From Desulfobacteraceae bacterium (lineage in GTDB: Bacteria; Desulfobacterota; Desulfobacteria; Desulfobacterales; Desulfobacteraceae), in the NCBI GenBank assembly GCA_024227235.1, contig JAAEKY010000264.1, positions 1 to 52,724 of the forward strand: a stretch of 52,724 nucleotides of DNA, read 5' to 3'. Below, in pieces: positions 43,479 to 52,428 of the stretch; position 1 is the first letter of the stretch; every line of letters begins with the position of its first letter. Both the position numbers and the translations under genes were made by a program. The notes beneath the pieces were generated by a model. The model was not told the DNA's origin and made no database searches. It was given only the letters and a program-made list of their open reading frames with translations.

Positions 43479-43979
43479 TTAAGCTTGTTTTATAAATTTT
43501 AAAGTAGAATCGGTTTCGTCAGCAGCCTTATTTTCTTCCTTTGTCATCTCAAGCATTTTTGAATGAGATTCGAGAACGGCGCTGATTTGCATTTCAAGCT
43601 GGATTCGTTGGCGTTTCAGCTCAATAATGTCGCTATGAAGTTGTGATAGCCTTTTATGCGCTCTGTTCAATATTTTTTCTGCTTCCACTTCGGCATTGGC
43701 TATGATTACCTGTGAAGACTTTTTAGCATTTTCCTTCATCTGATCCAAAACTTTCTGGGACTGGATCATGGCATTTTTCATAGAATTTTCTCTTTTTCTA
43801 TAGCCTTGATTCTCCAGATTCAGGCGATGATTTTCTTCGTGAAGATTTTGAATGGAACGATTCAGATTGTCGAGTTCTCTTGATACATCCTCAAGAAAAT
43901 AATCCACTTCCTGAACATCGAACCCTCTAAATCTTGTAGTGAACTCTTTTTGTTTAACAACCAACGGCGTTATACCCAT
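43479..43979 (-). CDS. DivIVA-domain protein
   Basis: The 166-residue protein begins with the DivIVA signature KEFTTRFRGFDVQEVDYFLEDV (about 11-32; the RFRGFD loop binds curved membrane), followed by a long coiled coil to about 150. Such proteins mark cell poles or division sites or recruit partners. It is followed (upstream gene) by YggT, a common DivIVA-YggT pairing. Confidence 0.9.
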   Translation of the reverse strand: MGITPLVVKQKEFTTRFRGFDVQEVDYFLEDVSRELDNLNRSIQNLHEENHRLNLENQGYRKRENSMKNAMIQSQKVLDQMKENAKKSSQVIIANAEVEAEKILNRAHKRLSQLHSDIIELKRQRIQLEMQISAVLESHSKMLEMTKEENKAADETDSTLKFIKQA

Positions 43980-43998
43980 AAGAATACCTCACTATAAA

Positions 43999-44298
43999 TT
44001 ATGCTAAAGTGTGAGCCAACCCGTGAAGGCTGTTCACAACAAACGTCTGAAGAAAAATAATTGCTAAAATCACAATAACAGGAGAAAGATCCAACCCACC
44101 AAAGTTCACGGGTAATCGTTTCCTGATTTGATAAAAAACGGGTTCTGTTGCGTTATTAATAAACCTTACAATGGGGTTATACGGATCAGGGCTTACCCAT
44201 GATAAAACAGCTCCGGCAACAACGATCCACATATAAAATGTCAGTCCATAATCCAAGACAACGGCAACAGCTTTAAAAAAATTGGCCAATATGAACAT
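43999..44298 (-). CDS. YggT-family membrane protein
   Basis: The 99-residue protein has two hydrophobic hairpins with the YggT signature WIVVAGAVLSWVSPDPYNPIV and a second half with PVFYQIRKRLP and LDLSPVIVILAI. YggT proteins are linked to division and envelope integrity; the molecular role is unsettled. The DivIVA gene starts 19 bases downstream, so the two form an operon. Confidence 0.9.
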   Translation of the reverse strand: MFILANFFKAVAVVLDYGLTFYMWIVVAGAVLSWVSPDPYNPIVRFINNATEPVFYQIRKRLPVNFGGLDLSPVIVILAIIFLQTFVVNSLHGLAHTLA

Positions 44299-44442
44299 TT
44301 ATAGTACCTTTTTTACATATTTTTTTAATGTTTCACCTTCCTGATTAACTACGGATAGTGCGAAAAGTCAAGTTTTTTTGAATGTTTAGGCTGATTATTT
44401 ATTTCGTTACAGCGGCTATCATCCGAGAGTGAATATTGTAAT

Positions 44443-44457
44443 AATGGTTTAACCATT
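44443..44457. promoter_or_regulatory. Palindromic operator candidate in the aor/yggT divergent region
   Basis: AATGGTTTAACCATT is a perfect palindrome with 7-base arms and a 1-base centre, 145 bases upstream of the aor start. It may be the site of a regulator of the oxidoreductase or of the yggT-divIVA operon. I found no molybdenum/tungsten-cofactor riboswitch in 44299-44601. Confidence 0.4.
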
Positions 44458-44601
44458 CCAAATCAACACCTATATCACGGGTTATTTATATACTTAAACC
44501 TTGAAATATGATATTTAACGGGGCAATTAAAAGAGTACAATAATAGGGTTTGTAAGTTTAATTAAAAAATAAAAGGATATTTTAGCTTAAGGAGTAACAA
44601 A

Positions 44602-46740
44602 ATGGGGCAAATCCATCTAAAGGAAATCAAATCCATCTCTTATGAAAAATCAGAAGTAAAAAAAGGCTATACTGATCAATCACTTCGCATAAATTTAGAT
44701 TCAAATGATATTATCATCAACCCTATTGAAGACAAGATTAAAGATAAATTTATCGGCGGGAAAGGATATGATCTCTGGTTGATGTGGAATAATGTTAATG
44801 GAGATACCAAATGGAATGATCCTGAAAATACTGTTTGCATTTCTTCTGGACCCCTGGGTGGAACACCGGGTTATCCGGGGGGTGGGAAAAGTATTGTAAC
44901 GGCTATTTCTCCGTTGACTGGCGCTCCCATTGATTCAAACGTGGGCGGATATTTTGGTCCTTATAAAAAATTTTCCGGCTTTGATGTCATTCAGATTGAC
45001 GGCAAATCAAACAAAGACATAGTGATTCTTATTGATGGGATTGAAAATACAATCAAACTATTCAATGTAAAGAACCTTCCAGAAGATTCTTATGAACTTT
45101 CAGATGTTTTAACCCGACATTTTGATGAAACTAAACCTGTCAATGTTTCTGTTGTAACAGCAGGTCCGGGCGCAGAACATACTTATTTTGGATGTCTGAA
45201 CTTTTCATGGTGGGATGCCGGACGAAAAATGGTTCGGTATAAACAAGCCGGACGGGGGGGCATTGGAACTGTCTTTGCCAACAAAAAAGTTAAAGCTGTT
45301 GTAGCAAGGTATGGTGCTGTTTCTATGAAAACAAACAGCCCGGCTGATTTGACTGCGCTAAAAGCTGTCACCAAGACCCATGCAAAAGAAATTCATACGC
45401 TGGATCCAAAACAAAACCGGATGGCAGTTGTTGGCACCACCCATCTTGTCCCTATCATGAATGATCATGACTGTTTACCGGTTCATAACTTCAAATTTGG
45501 CTCACATCCAGAAAGTAAAGTGATCGGTGAAGAGGTGTATGAACATATCTTTGATAAAGGGTTTGATGGCTGCTGGAAAGGGTGTGCTGTTGCATGCGCT
45601 CATGGTGTAAAAGACTTTTCTCCTTTTACCGGCCCTTATAGGGGGAAAAAAGTTTTTGTAGACGGCCCTGAATATGAAACCGTTGCTGGATGCGGTTCCA
45701 ACCTGGGTATTTTTGATGCCCAAACCATTCTTGAAATCAACTTTTATTGTGATGCATATGGCCTGGATACTATTTCTGTAGGGACTTCCCTTGGATTCGT
45801 CATGGAATGCTTTGAAAATCATCAGATTACAATCGACCATACCGGTGGAATGGATTTGAGCTTTGGCAGCCGGTTTAATGCCTTAGAAATCATTCATCAA
45901 ATGGCAAGAGGAGAAGGATTCGGTTCAATTGTCGGCAAAGGTATTCGGAAAATGAAAGCTATATTTGCAAAAGACTTTGGTGCAAATGCTGCCTTTATGC
46001 AGGACATAGGTATGGAATCCAAGGGCCTTGAGTTTTCTGAATATATCACAAAAGAATCTCTTGCCCAGCAGGGAGGATATGGACTTGCACTTAAAGGCCC
46101 CCAGCATGATGAGGCCTGGCTGATCTTCCTTGATATGGTTCACAATTTCATGCCGACCTTTGCAAATAAAGCCGAAGCGCTTCATTGGTTCCCCATGTTT
46201 AGGACCTGGTTCGCTCTCTGCGGTCTTTGTAAGCTACCTTGGAACGATATTGTTCCTGAAGACAATAAAAACAACCCAGAGCCTGCAAAGGTGGTTAAAC
46301 ATGTGGGTTGGTATGCTGATTTTTTCAGCGCGGTTACCGGTAGGAAAACAGGCCCTGAAGATCTCATTTCCATGAGCGAGGCAGTGTACAATTTCCAAAG
46401 AATTTTCAATTTAAAAATGGGCTACGGGACAAGGGAACATGATACTGTGCCCTACCGAGCGGTTGGTCCTGTGACTGTGGAAGAGTATAAATCACGCCAA
46501 AAACGATATGATGACCAATTAATAGAAAAATACAATTTGGATATCAGCGATATGACGTCTGAAGAAAAAGTTGCTTCGCTAAGGCAAAAAAGAGAAGAAC
46601 AATATGAGGTTCTTAAAGATGCGGTGTATGAACGACGAGGATGGACTCAAAATGGAATTCCAACCATAGAAACCGTTAAACGCCTCGGCATTGATTTTCC
46701 GGAAGTGTTGGAAGTATTGAAAAAAAACGGGGTTGAATAA
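44602..46740 (+). CDS. aor: Aldehyde:ferredoxin oxidoreductase (tungsten-type)
   Basis: The 712-residue protein follows the AOR layout: an N-terminal tungsto-bispterin domain (GGKGYD, 52-57; then SSGPLGGTPGYPGGGK), a middle cluster domain and a C-terminal domain. Cys324, Cys328 and Cys332 (CWKGCAVAC) with a later Cys (LCGLCKLPW) would bind the [4Fe-4S] cluster; the spacing C-x3-C-x3-C is one longer than the canonical C-x2-C-x3-C. The N-terminus is ~20 residues longer than usual. The enzyme oxidises aldehydes to acids with ferredoxin. A strong AAGGAG site precedes the start, and a MoaD-like gene follows after three bases. Confidence 0.88.
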   Translation: MGQIHLKEIKSISYEKSEVKKGYTDQSLRINLDSNDIIINPIEDKIKDKFIGGKGYDLWLMWNNVNGDTKWNDPENTVCISSGPLGGTPGYPGGGKSIVTAISPLTGAPIDSNVGGYFGPYKKFSGFDVIQIDGKSNKDIVILIDGIENTIKLFNVKNLPEDSYELSDVLTRHFDETKPVNVSVVTAGPGAEHTYFGCLNFSWWDAGRKMVRYKQAGRGGIGTVFANKKVKAVVARYGAVSMKTNSPADLTALKAVTKTHAKEIHTLDPKQNRMAVVGTTHLVPIMNDHDCLPVHNFKFGSHPESKVIGEEVYEHIFDKGFDGCWKGCAVACAHGVKDFSPFTGPYRGKKVFVDGPEYETVAGCGSNLGIFDAQTILEINFYCDAYGLDTISVGTSLGFVMECFENHQITIDHTGGMDLSFGSRFNALEIIHQMARGEGFGSIVGKGIRKMKAIFAKDFGANAAFMQDIGMESKGLEFSEYITKESLAQQGGYGLALKGPQHDEAWLIFLDMVHNFMPTFANKAEALHWFPMFRTWFALCGLCKLPWNDIVPEDNKNNPEPAKVVKHVGWYADFFSAVTGRKTGPEDLISMSEAVYNFQRIFNLKMGYGTREHDTVPYRAVGPVTVEEYKSRQKRYDDQLIEKYNLDISDMTSEEKVASLRQKREEQYEVLKDAVYERRGWTQNGIPTIETVKRLGIDFPEVLEVLKKNGVE

Positions 46741-46743
46741 ACC

Positions 46744-46941
46744 ATGATCGAGGTGGATGAAAAACAAATTGAATGGTCTGAAAACATGACCATTGCCTCG
46801 CTTTTAGAGACCCTCGACAATAGTGAATTCTGCTCAGTTGTCCGTATAAACGGCAAACTTTTTTCAAGCCCACTGTTTGCTGAAACAATGATTTCGGACA
46901 ACTCTAAAATTCAACTACTGCCTCTGGTTGCAGGCGGGTAA
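46744..46941 (+). CDS. MoaD/ThiS-like sulfur-carrier protein of the aor unit
   Basis: The 65-residue ubiquitin-fold protein ends in the thiocarboxylate-forming Gly-Gly (PLVAGG) and has the MoaD/ThiS strand pattern. Such small carriers sit next to AOR genes and supply sulfur to the tungsto-pterin cofactor. It starts three bases after aor, so it is co-translated with it. Confidence 0.88.
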   Translation: MIEVDEKQIEWSENMTIASLLETLDNSEFCSVVRINGKLFSSPLFAETMISDNSKIQLLPLVAGG

Positions 46942-46973
46942 TATCGTTTATTATCAAATTTAACTTCCCAAAT

Positions 46974-47016
46974 AGCTGTCTGTCTGTTAAAAACCATTTG
47001 TAACACTCAGGCAGCT
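46974..47016 (+). terminator. Probable terminator after the aor-moaD-like unit
   Basis: AGCTGTCTG (46974-46982) pairs with CAGGCAGCT (47008-47016) in a nine-base stem with one wobble pair, 33 bases after the MoaD-like stop. The T-tract after it (TTTT) is short, so it is only a candidate. Confidence 0.4.
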
Positions 47017-47046
47017 AACATTTTAACCCATTAAAGAAAGTAACAT

Positions 47047-48525
47047 TTGAAACAATTTTTTTTATTTCTGAAAACACTTTTTAGCAAAAAGGGACCTGCT
47101 GAAATACCTTCTGCATCGCCATCACCTCCTCCTCCGGAATCACATTTTGCATCGTCATCATCTCCTCCCAAAACGGTTATAAAGAAAAAACAGCCGTCTA
47201 AACCTAAGAAAAAAAGATGGTCTATCAATAATTTTCCAGTAGAACCCAAGGAAGGGGAAACAAGGTTTCATGATTTTAAACTCCCGTTAAGCATCATGCA
47301 TGCCATTGCAGATTTAAAGTTCAACTATTGCACTCCGATCCAGGCAAAGTTGCTGTCCCACACACTTGAAGGAAAAGATGCCACTGCCAAGGCGCAGACG
47401 GGTACGGGAAAAAGTGCCAGCTTTATTATCACCATTATCGCAGCATTTATAAAAAAAGCGTTTAAAAACAGGAAAGGAGCCCCTAGAGCATTAATACTTG
47501 CCCCAACCAGAGAATTGGTTTACCAAATTGAAAAGGACTTCAAGGATCTTGCAAAATATACCAATTTGAGAATTATTTCAATTTTTGGTGGAACCGGATA
47601 TCATAAGCAGCAGACCCAACTTAAGGCACGCCCGGTTGATGTTATTGTTGCCACCCCCGGACGTCTTATAGATTTCATGAATAAAAGATTAATTAATCCT
47701 TCCAAGGTGGAAATAGTTGTCCTTGATGAAGCAGATCGTATGCTTGATATGGGTTTTATTCCAGATGTCCGTAGAATCATTCTAAAGACACCCCACAAAA
47801 AAAATCGACAAACCCTGTTTTTTTCAGCAACCTTAACTTCAGACGTCCTGAGATTGGCTGAAAGCTGGACAACTCAAAATGCTGTTCAAATTGAAATCGC
47901 TTCTGATCAGGCGGCAGCTGACAGTATTCATCAGATTGTTTATATAACAACCGAAGAAGACAAATTTAAGCATGTCTATAACCTGATCAACAATGAACAA
48001 TTAAAACGTGTGATTCTGTTTGTAAACCGTAAAGATACTGCAAGAAACTTATCAGAAAAACTAGATAGGTACGGCCAGAAATGCAGTGTGCTTTCAGGCG
48101 ATATTTCCCAGGACAAACGGTTTAAGGTCCTAAATAATTTCAAAAACGGTAGAATCAATATTTTGGTGGCAACAGATGTGGCTGCCCGTGGACTGCATAT
48201 CGAAAATATCAGTCATGTTGTCAACTATGATTTGCCGCATGAGCCAGAGCATTACATCCATAGAATAGGCAGAACCGGACGAGCGGGTGCAACCGGTATT
48301 TCTATCAGCTTTGCCGATGAAATGAGTTCATTTTTTATTCCAAAGATAGAAGAAGTACTTGGAAATAAAATAGAATGTGAATATCCGTCTGAAGAATTGG
48401 ACAAACCACTTCCCAAGCCCAAAAAAAAATATCATAAAAAAAAGCCTGCGTATAAGAAAAGAAAACCATTCAAAGGTAAACGAAAACCCAGGTCTAAAAA
48501 CTTCAAGAAAAATCATCGGCAATAG
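47047..48525 (+). CDS. DEAD-box RNA helicase, RhlE/RhlB-like
   Basis: The 492-residue protein has the full motif set: Q motif (CTPIQAK), I (AQTGTGKS), Ia (PTRELVYQ), Ib (ATPGR), II (DEAD), III (SAT), and in the second domain ATDVAARGLHIENI and HRIGRTGRAG. A Pro/Ser-rich N-terminal linker (about 20-55) and a long basic tail (about 460-492, Lys/Arg-rich) suggest RNA tethering. It should unwind RNA in ribosome assembly, mRNA decay or cold adaptation. The start is TTG at 47047. Confidence 0.9.
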   Translation: MKQFFLFLKTLFSKKGPAEIPSASPSPPPPESHFASSSSPPKTVIKKKQPSKPKKKRWSINNFPVEPKEGETRFHDFKLPLSIMHAIADLKFNYCTPIQAKLLSHTLEGKDATAKAQTGTGKSASFIITIIAAFIKKAFKNRKGAPRALILAPTRELVYQIEKDFKDLAKYTNLRIISIFGGTGYHKQQTQLKARPVDVIVATPGRLIDFMNKRLINPSKVEIVVLDEADRMLDMGFIPDVRRIILKTPHKKNRQTLFFSATLTSDVLRLAESWTTQNAVQIEIASDQAAADSIHQIVYITTEEDKFKHVYNLINNEQLKRVILFVNRKDTARNLSEKLDRYGQKCSVLSGDISQDKRFKVLNNFKNGRINILVATDVAARGLHIENISHVVNYDLPHEPEHYIHRIGRTGRAGATGISISFADEMSSFFIPKIEEVLGNKIECEYPSEELDKPLPKPKKKYHKKKPAYKKRKPFKGKRKPRSKNFKKNHRQ

Positions 48526-48558
48526 ATTCTTTTTCAGTAATTATAAATGAATAGCTAT

Positions 48559-48720
48559 TGTAGTGTCTGACCAAAAACCTGAAAATTTTCTACCCTTTCC
48601 AGTGGGAGGTCGATTATGGTACTGGAGCGTTATGGCGCTTCGCTTAAAAATCCATGATGACTAAAGCGGTTAAACCGCCAAAGTATTTGAGGGAAGAATG
48701 ACTGAGTTTTTGACGGTATG
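48559..48720. repeat. Degenerate short inverted-repeat element, copy A
   Basis: The left end TAGTGTCTGACCAAAAACCTG (48561-48581) shares the start of copy B (50811), and a perfect hairpin GCGGTT-A-AACCGC (48666-48678) sits near the right end, as does a GCGGC hairpin in copy B. A decayed right end is TGAGTTTTTGACGG near 48704-48717. No ORF lies within it. Non-autonomous MITE-like DNA is the likely explanation. The remaining 48721-48834 shows only a small CCTGTAACAGG palindrome. Confidence 0.4.
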
Positions 48721-48834
48721 CAAAGGAAATCCTATCATTTGTTACAATGCCTATCCTGCGTACAAAAGGCAATCAGCCTGTAACAGGTTATGCAAAATTT
48801 CTTATCGCAAATACCCAGTATTGGATATCCTTTC

Positions 48835-48864
48835 TTGACACATACTCATTATTCAGTGTAAAAA
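48835..48864 (+). promoter_or_regulatory. Probable sigma-70 promoter of tatB-tatC
   Basis: A perfect -35 box TTGACA (48835-48840) is followed 18 bases later by TAAAAA (48859-48864), a four-of-six -10 match, 50 bases before the tatB start. It is the best promoter-like match seen for this pair. Confidence 0.4.
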
Positions 48865-48913
48865 TACATGCTTAATTAATCAGTAATTTACATTAAAGGA
48901 GTTAACCTAACAT

Positions 48914-49300
48914 ATGTTTGGTCTTGGAATGCCTGAAATTTTACTAATTCTGGCTATCGCACTCATTGTCATAGGACCTAAAAAGTTGCCGGATCTGGCT
49001 AAAACACTGGGCCGAGCTATGGGAGAATTCAAACGATCTGCCCAGGATTTTAAACGCAGCTTAGATGTAGAAACCACTATAAAAGATATTAAAGATGTAG
49101 CAGATCCCACAACAGATCTTAAAGATATTCTAAAAGATGCAAATAAAGAAGAGGACTCTACCGAACCCGATGCAGAATTTACCCGTCCAGTGGATACAGA
49201 TGAAAAAGTTTCTGGCAACGATGAGGATAATACTCCAGTAGACACAGAACCAGATGGTTCTGATAATATATCTGAAAAAAAGAAAAATGATAAAAAATAA
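48914..49300 (+). CDS. tatB: Sec-independent translocase subunit TatB (TatA/B family)
   Basis: The 128-residue protein begins MFGLGMPEILLILAIALIV, a short membrane anchor with conserved Glu8, a Gly-Pro hinge (IGPKKLPDL) and an amphipathic helix, then a long acidic tail (about 60-128). Length and the GMPE start favour TatB over TatA, though one protein may serve as both. It overlaps tatC by one base (TAATG). Confidence 0.9.
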   Translation: MFGLGMPEILLILAIALIVIGPKKLPDLAKTLGRAMGEFKRSAQDFKRSLDVETTIKDIKDVADPTTDLKDILKDANKEEDSTEPDAEFTRPVDTDEKVSGNDEDNTPVDTEPDGSDNISEKKKNDKK

Positions 49301-50103
49301 TGAGTACTAAAGAAAAAAGCCCTTTTACAGAACATTTGGGTGAACTCAGAGATCGATTAGTCCGTTCTTTTATTGCGGTGGGTGTAGGCTTTGTTGTTGC
49401 TTATTTTTTCAAAGAAAAATTGTTTGAAATTCTGGTAGCCCCTCTCGTCATTGCCATGGGTGACAATGCAAACACAAAAATGATTTTCACAGGACTTCCT
49501 GAAGCCTTTTTCACCTATCTTAAAGTATCTTTACTCACTGGAATCATAGTTGCCACCCCTGTACTTTTTTATGAATTCTGGATGTTCATATCCCCTGGCC
49601 TCTACAGAACTGAAAAAAAATATTTCTTGCCTATTGTATTTTTGTCTGTTTTCTTTTTTGCAATTGGTTCCTCTTTTGGATATTTTATTGTTTTCCCCTA
49701 TGGTTTTAAATTCTTTTTAGGCTTTGCAACAGACACTATCCATGCCATGCCATCAATGAAGGAGTACCTTGGTTTTGCTTCAAAAATGCTTTTGGCGTTT
49801 GGATTTGTATTTGAATTACCGTTGGTATTAACGTTTATGGCCAGGATGGGGCTTGTTACAGTTCCCTTTTTAAAAAAGAATAGAAAGTATGCTCTTCTGC
49901 TCTTTTTTGTGGGTGCAGCACTGATCACACCACCTGATGTGGTTACTCAAATCATGATGGCTATGCCATTAATGGTGCTTTATGAAATCAGTATTATCGG
50001 TGCCAAAATTTTCGGCAAAAAGAAGGCTGATGAAATTGATGATGAAATTGATGAAACACCGGAAACGCAAGGAGTTGACCCGGAGACTAAATCCGAGGAA
50101 TAA
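49300..50103 (+). CDS. tatC: Sec-independent translocase subunit TatC
   Basis: The 267-residue protein has six membrane helices and the TatC signature HLGELRDRL near the N-terminus, with the conserved FFTYLKVSLLTGI region and FELPLVLTFMARMG. It forms the twin-arginine signal-peptide receptor with TatB. Extra acidic residues make up the C-terminal tail (about 240-267). Confidence 0.95.
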   Translation: MSTKEKSPFTEHLGELRDRLVRSFIAVGVGFVVAYFFKEKLFEILVAPLVIAMGDNANTKMIFTGLPEAFFTYLKVSLLTGIIVATPVLFYEFWMFISPGLYRTEKKYFLPIVFLSVFFFAIGSSFGYFIVFPYGFKFFLGFATDTIHAMPSMKEYLGFASKMLLAFGFVFELPLVLTFMARMGLVTVPFLKKNRKYALLLFFVGAALITPPDVVTQIMMAMPLMVLYEISIIGAKIFGKKKADEIDDEIDETPETQGVDPETKSEE

Positions 50104-50254
50104 GCATAGATCTTTCCACGGTTTTTAGTGTTGACTTTTTGATACGCATAGGTGTAAAAAACTTAAGGATTTTTAGGAAACAACTGATGGTATGGAAATA
50201 CTCTCAGTATAAAGGCAAAATAAATAGTTAATTATTAAAGGAGCGAAATCAATT

Positions 50255-50728
50255 ATGAACAAAAAATTGCTGACTCTGCTTTTAACTGCTGGTGTTGCTG
50301 TAATTTTCTTTGCGACAGGTCTCCAAGCTGGAACTGATGTACCTGACACAATCACAATGGATTACAACAACTACAAAAAGCGTAAAAAAGCACCACCAAA
50401 ATTTAAATTTGCTATACTGTCCCACAAGAAACATGCTGAAGAATACAAAATTTCCTGTGGTGACTGTCATCATGACAAGGACAACAAACCTTTAGATCTT
50501 AAACCGGGTGATGCTGTCCAGAAATGTGTTGAATGTCATACAAAACTGGCAAAACCTAAAAAAGGGACCAAAAAAGAGAAAAAAGACATTATGATTCTTG
50601 AAAATGCCATGCATGGGAATTGCGTTGGTTGCCACAAAGATATCAATAAAAAAGCTGGCGATAAAAAAGGGATGAAGGGACCTGCTCCTGCTTCCTGTGG
50701 CAAATGCCATGTTAAGATTAAAAAGTAA
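50255..50728 (+). CDS. Periplasmic tetrahaem cytochrome c3
   Basis: The 157-residue protein has a signal peptide (about 1-25) and four CxxCH haem sites (CGDCH, CVECH, CVGCH, CGKCH), with an additional HxxH (SHKKH) as distal ligands. This is the class III cytochrome c3 pattern of sulfate reducers, a periplasmic electron carrier for hydrogenases and formate dehydrogenases. It has a GGAG site and a strong terminator downstream. Haem attachment occurs in the periplasm after Sec export. Confidence 0.93.
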   Translation: MNKKLLTLLLTAGVAVIFFATGLQAGTDVPDTITMDYNNYKKRKKAPPKFKFAILSHKKHAEEYKISCGDCHHDKDNKPLDLKPGDAVQKCVECHTKLAKPKKGTKKEKKDIMILENAMHGNCVGCHKDINKKAGDKKGMKGPAPASCGKCHVKIKK

Positions 50729-50767
50729 AAATTATCGTTTTCTAAATTAGACAATTCTTTAAAATTT

Positions 50768-50804
50768 AAAGAGGTTTTCCATTCATTTGGAAGACCTCTT
50801 TTTT
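50768..50804 (+). terminator. Rho-independent terminator after cytochrome c3
   Basis: AAAGAGGT-T-TTCC (50768-50780) pairs with GGAA-G-ACCTCTTT (50789-50802) around an 8-base loop and runs straight into a T-run. It is a strong intrinsic terminator. Confidence 0.85.
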
Positions 50805-50806
50805 AT

Positions 50807-50985
50807 TATATAGTGGCTGACCAAAAACCCTGTGTCTGGGCGGCTCGTAGAGGAGCAAAGCTCACAAGATTGCCATATGCATCCTGAAACCGGAGTGTAC
50901 TACTGTACATGAGGCCCGATTTATAATTTGGCAGGATTTTGCGGCAATGCCGCAGCTGGGTGAGTTTTCGTTCAAACACTATATA
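50807..50985. mobile_element. MITE-like inverted-repeat element, copy B
   Basis: A 179-base stretch begins with TATATAGTG (50807-50815) and ends with its exact complement CACTATATA (50977-50985). The repeats extend imperfectly for about 24 bases (TGAxCxAAAAC). It has no coding capacity, contains a GCGGC-AAT-GCCGC hairpin (50941-50953) and ends seven bases from the dsrN stop. Its ends match copy A at 48561. A non-autonomous transposon (MITE) is inferred. Confidence 0.6.
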
Positions 50986-50991
50986 GCAGTT

Positions 50992-52404
50992 TTATAAGGA
51001 AGCTTTATAGGCTTTTGCTTTTTTGATCAAAGATGGTGCCCAGGAAGGTGCACCAAGAGCGTGAATGTGCGTGTAAGTCCCAAATGTGTTTCGTTTAAAA
51101 AAACCATCCTTTTTATCAAGGATACCCTTTCCTCTTTCCATTCCAAATGCCATTTCATTATCCTGATAGTCAATATTTAAAATACTGGAATATCTGAATT
51201 CATGGCCTCTTAAAGTTTCACCGGCCTTAAAAAACGGGTTTTCATTAACCACTTCAACCTTTGTGTAGCCATGTCCCTGAGGCCGTTTAGAAAGCCCAAA
51301 TTTAATAGGTAGAATCCCTGACATGGGATAATTCGTATGGTTCAATCGTATGCTTTGACCTAAAAAGATTAGTCCACCACATTCAGCGTAAATAGGAAGT
51401 CCCTTTTGAGATAATTTCTTTAATTCTTTCCTAAAGTCTTCATTCTTTGCGAGTTGTGGTGCATGGGTTTCAGGGAATCCTCCTCCCATATAGATCGCAT
51501 GAACCTTCGGTATCACTTTTTCATTTAAAGGGCTTATAAAAATAATATTAGCGCCTAAATCCTCTAAAGCATCAATATTATCGGGATAATAAAACTGAAA
51601 TGCTGAGTCTCTTATAATTCCAATGGTAACAGGTTCAGGTTTCGTTTGATTTTTTTGGATAGAATCAATTTGTGCCATGTCTTCCAGATGACTATCATGG
51701 TTGTTGGTTTTAACAACTTTATAGAGGGCGTCCAAATCGATATTGTCATTGGCCACTTTTATAGCTGCACTAATGGCCTTATCAGAAAAAGTATGTTCCT
51801 CAGATGTCACCAATCCCATGTGCCTTTCGGGAAAATCTGCGGCTTTTAATTTTGGAACTGATCCAAATACCGGAATATTACAAAACTTTTCTATATTTGC
51901 CCTGACCTTCCCTTCATGTCTTTTTCCGGCGACCCGGTTAAGAATAACGCCACAAATATTTGTATCAGGATCAAAATGCATACATCCCATCAGCAAAGCG
52001 GCCATTGTGCGGGTACTTTTGGTACAATCCAGCACCAATAAAACCGGTAAATCTAAAAGCTTTGCCAACTCTGATGTTGAAGTTGACCCGTCTGTATCAA
52101 TCCCATCATAAAGGCCACGATTGCCTTCAACAACACTGATGTCACTATTTTTTGAATTATGAGTGTAAGATTGTTTTACAACAGAAGGGGCACATAAAAA
52201 TGTGTCAAGGTTATAACAAGGACGCCCGGCTGCCTTTGAAAGCCAGCCGGCGTCAATATAGTCAGGTCCCTTTTTGAAAGGTGAGACCTTAAAGCCTTTT
52301 TCTTTCCATGCAGCTGTGATTCCTAAAGAGATAATTGTCTTACCGGATCCACCGCTAAGGCCTGCAACCACTATTCCCGGTACTTTTTTTCTGACCTTTG
52401 GCAT
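50992..52404 (-). CDS. dsrN: Cobyrinate a,c-diamide synthase-like DsrN
   Basis: The 470-residue protein has the CbiA layout: an N-terminal ATPase domain with P-loop GLSGGSGKT (18-26) and PDYIDAGW, and a C-terminal glutamine amidotransferase domain with the nucleophile Cys in IYAECGGLIFLG. CbiA amidates cobyrinate; in dsr operons the homologue DsrN probably amidates sirohaem for the sulfite reductase. The dsrD gene starts just upstream (25-base gap), so this is the standard dsrABDN tail. Confidence 0.9.
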   Translation of the reverse strand: MPKVRKKVPGIVVAGLSGGSGKTIISLGITAAWKEKGFKVSPFKKGPDYIDAGWLSKAAGRPCYNLDTFLCAPSVVKQSYTHNSKNSDISVVEGNRGLYDGIDTDGSTSTSELAKLLDLPVLLVLDCTKSTRTMAALLMGCMHFDPDTNICGVILNRVAGKRHEGKVRANIEKFCNIPVFGSVPKLKAADFPERHMGLVTSEEHTFSDKAISAAIKVANDNIDLDALYKVVKTNNHDSHLEDMAQIDSIQKNQTKPEPVTIGIIRDSAFQFYYPDNIDALEDLGANIIFISPLNEKVIPKVHAIYMGGGFPETHAPQLAKNEDFRKELKKLSQKGLPIYAECGGLIFLGQSIRLNHTNYPMSGILPIKFGLSKRPQGHGYTKVEVVNENPFFKAGETLRGHEFRYSSILNIDYQDNEMAFGMERGKGILDKKDGFFKRNTFGTYTHIHALGAPSWAPSLIKKAKAYKASL

Positions 52405-52428
52405 GGAAACTAAAACGCTAAATGCTTC

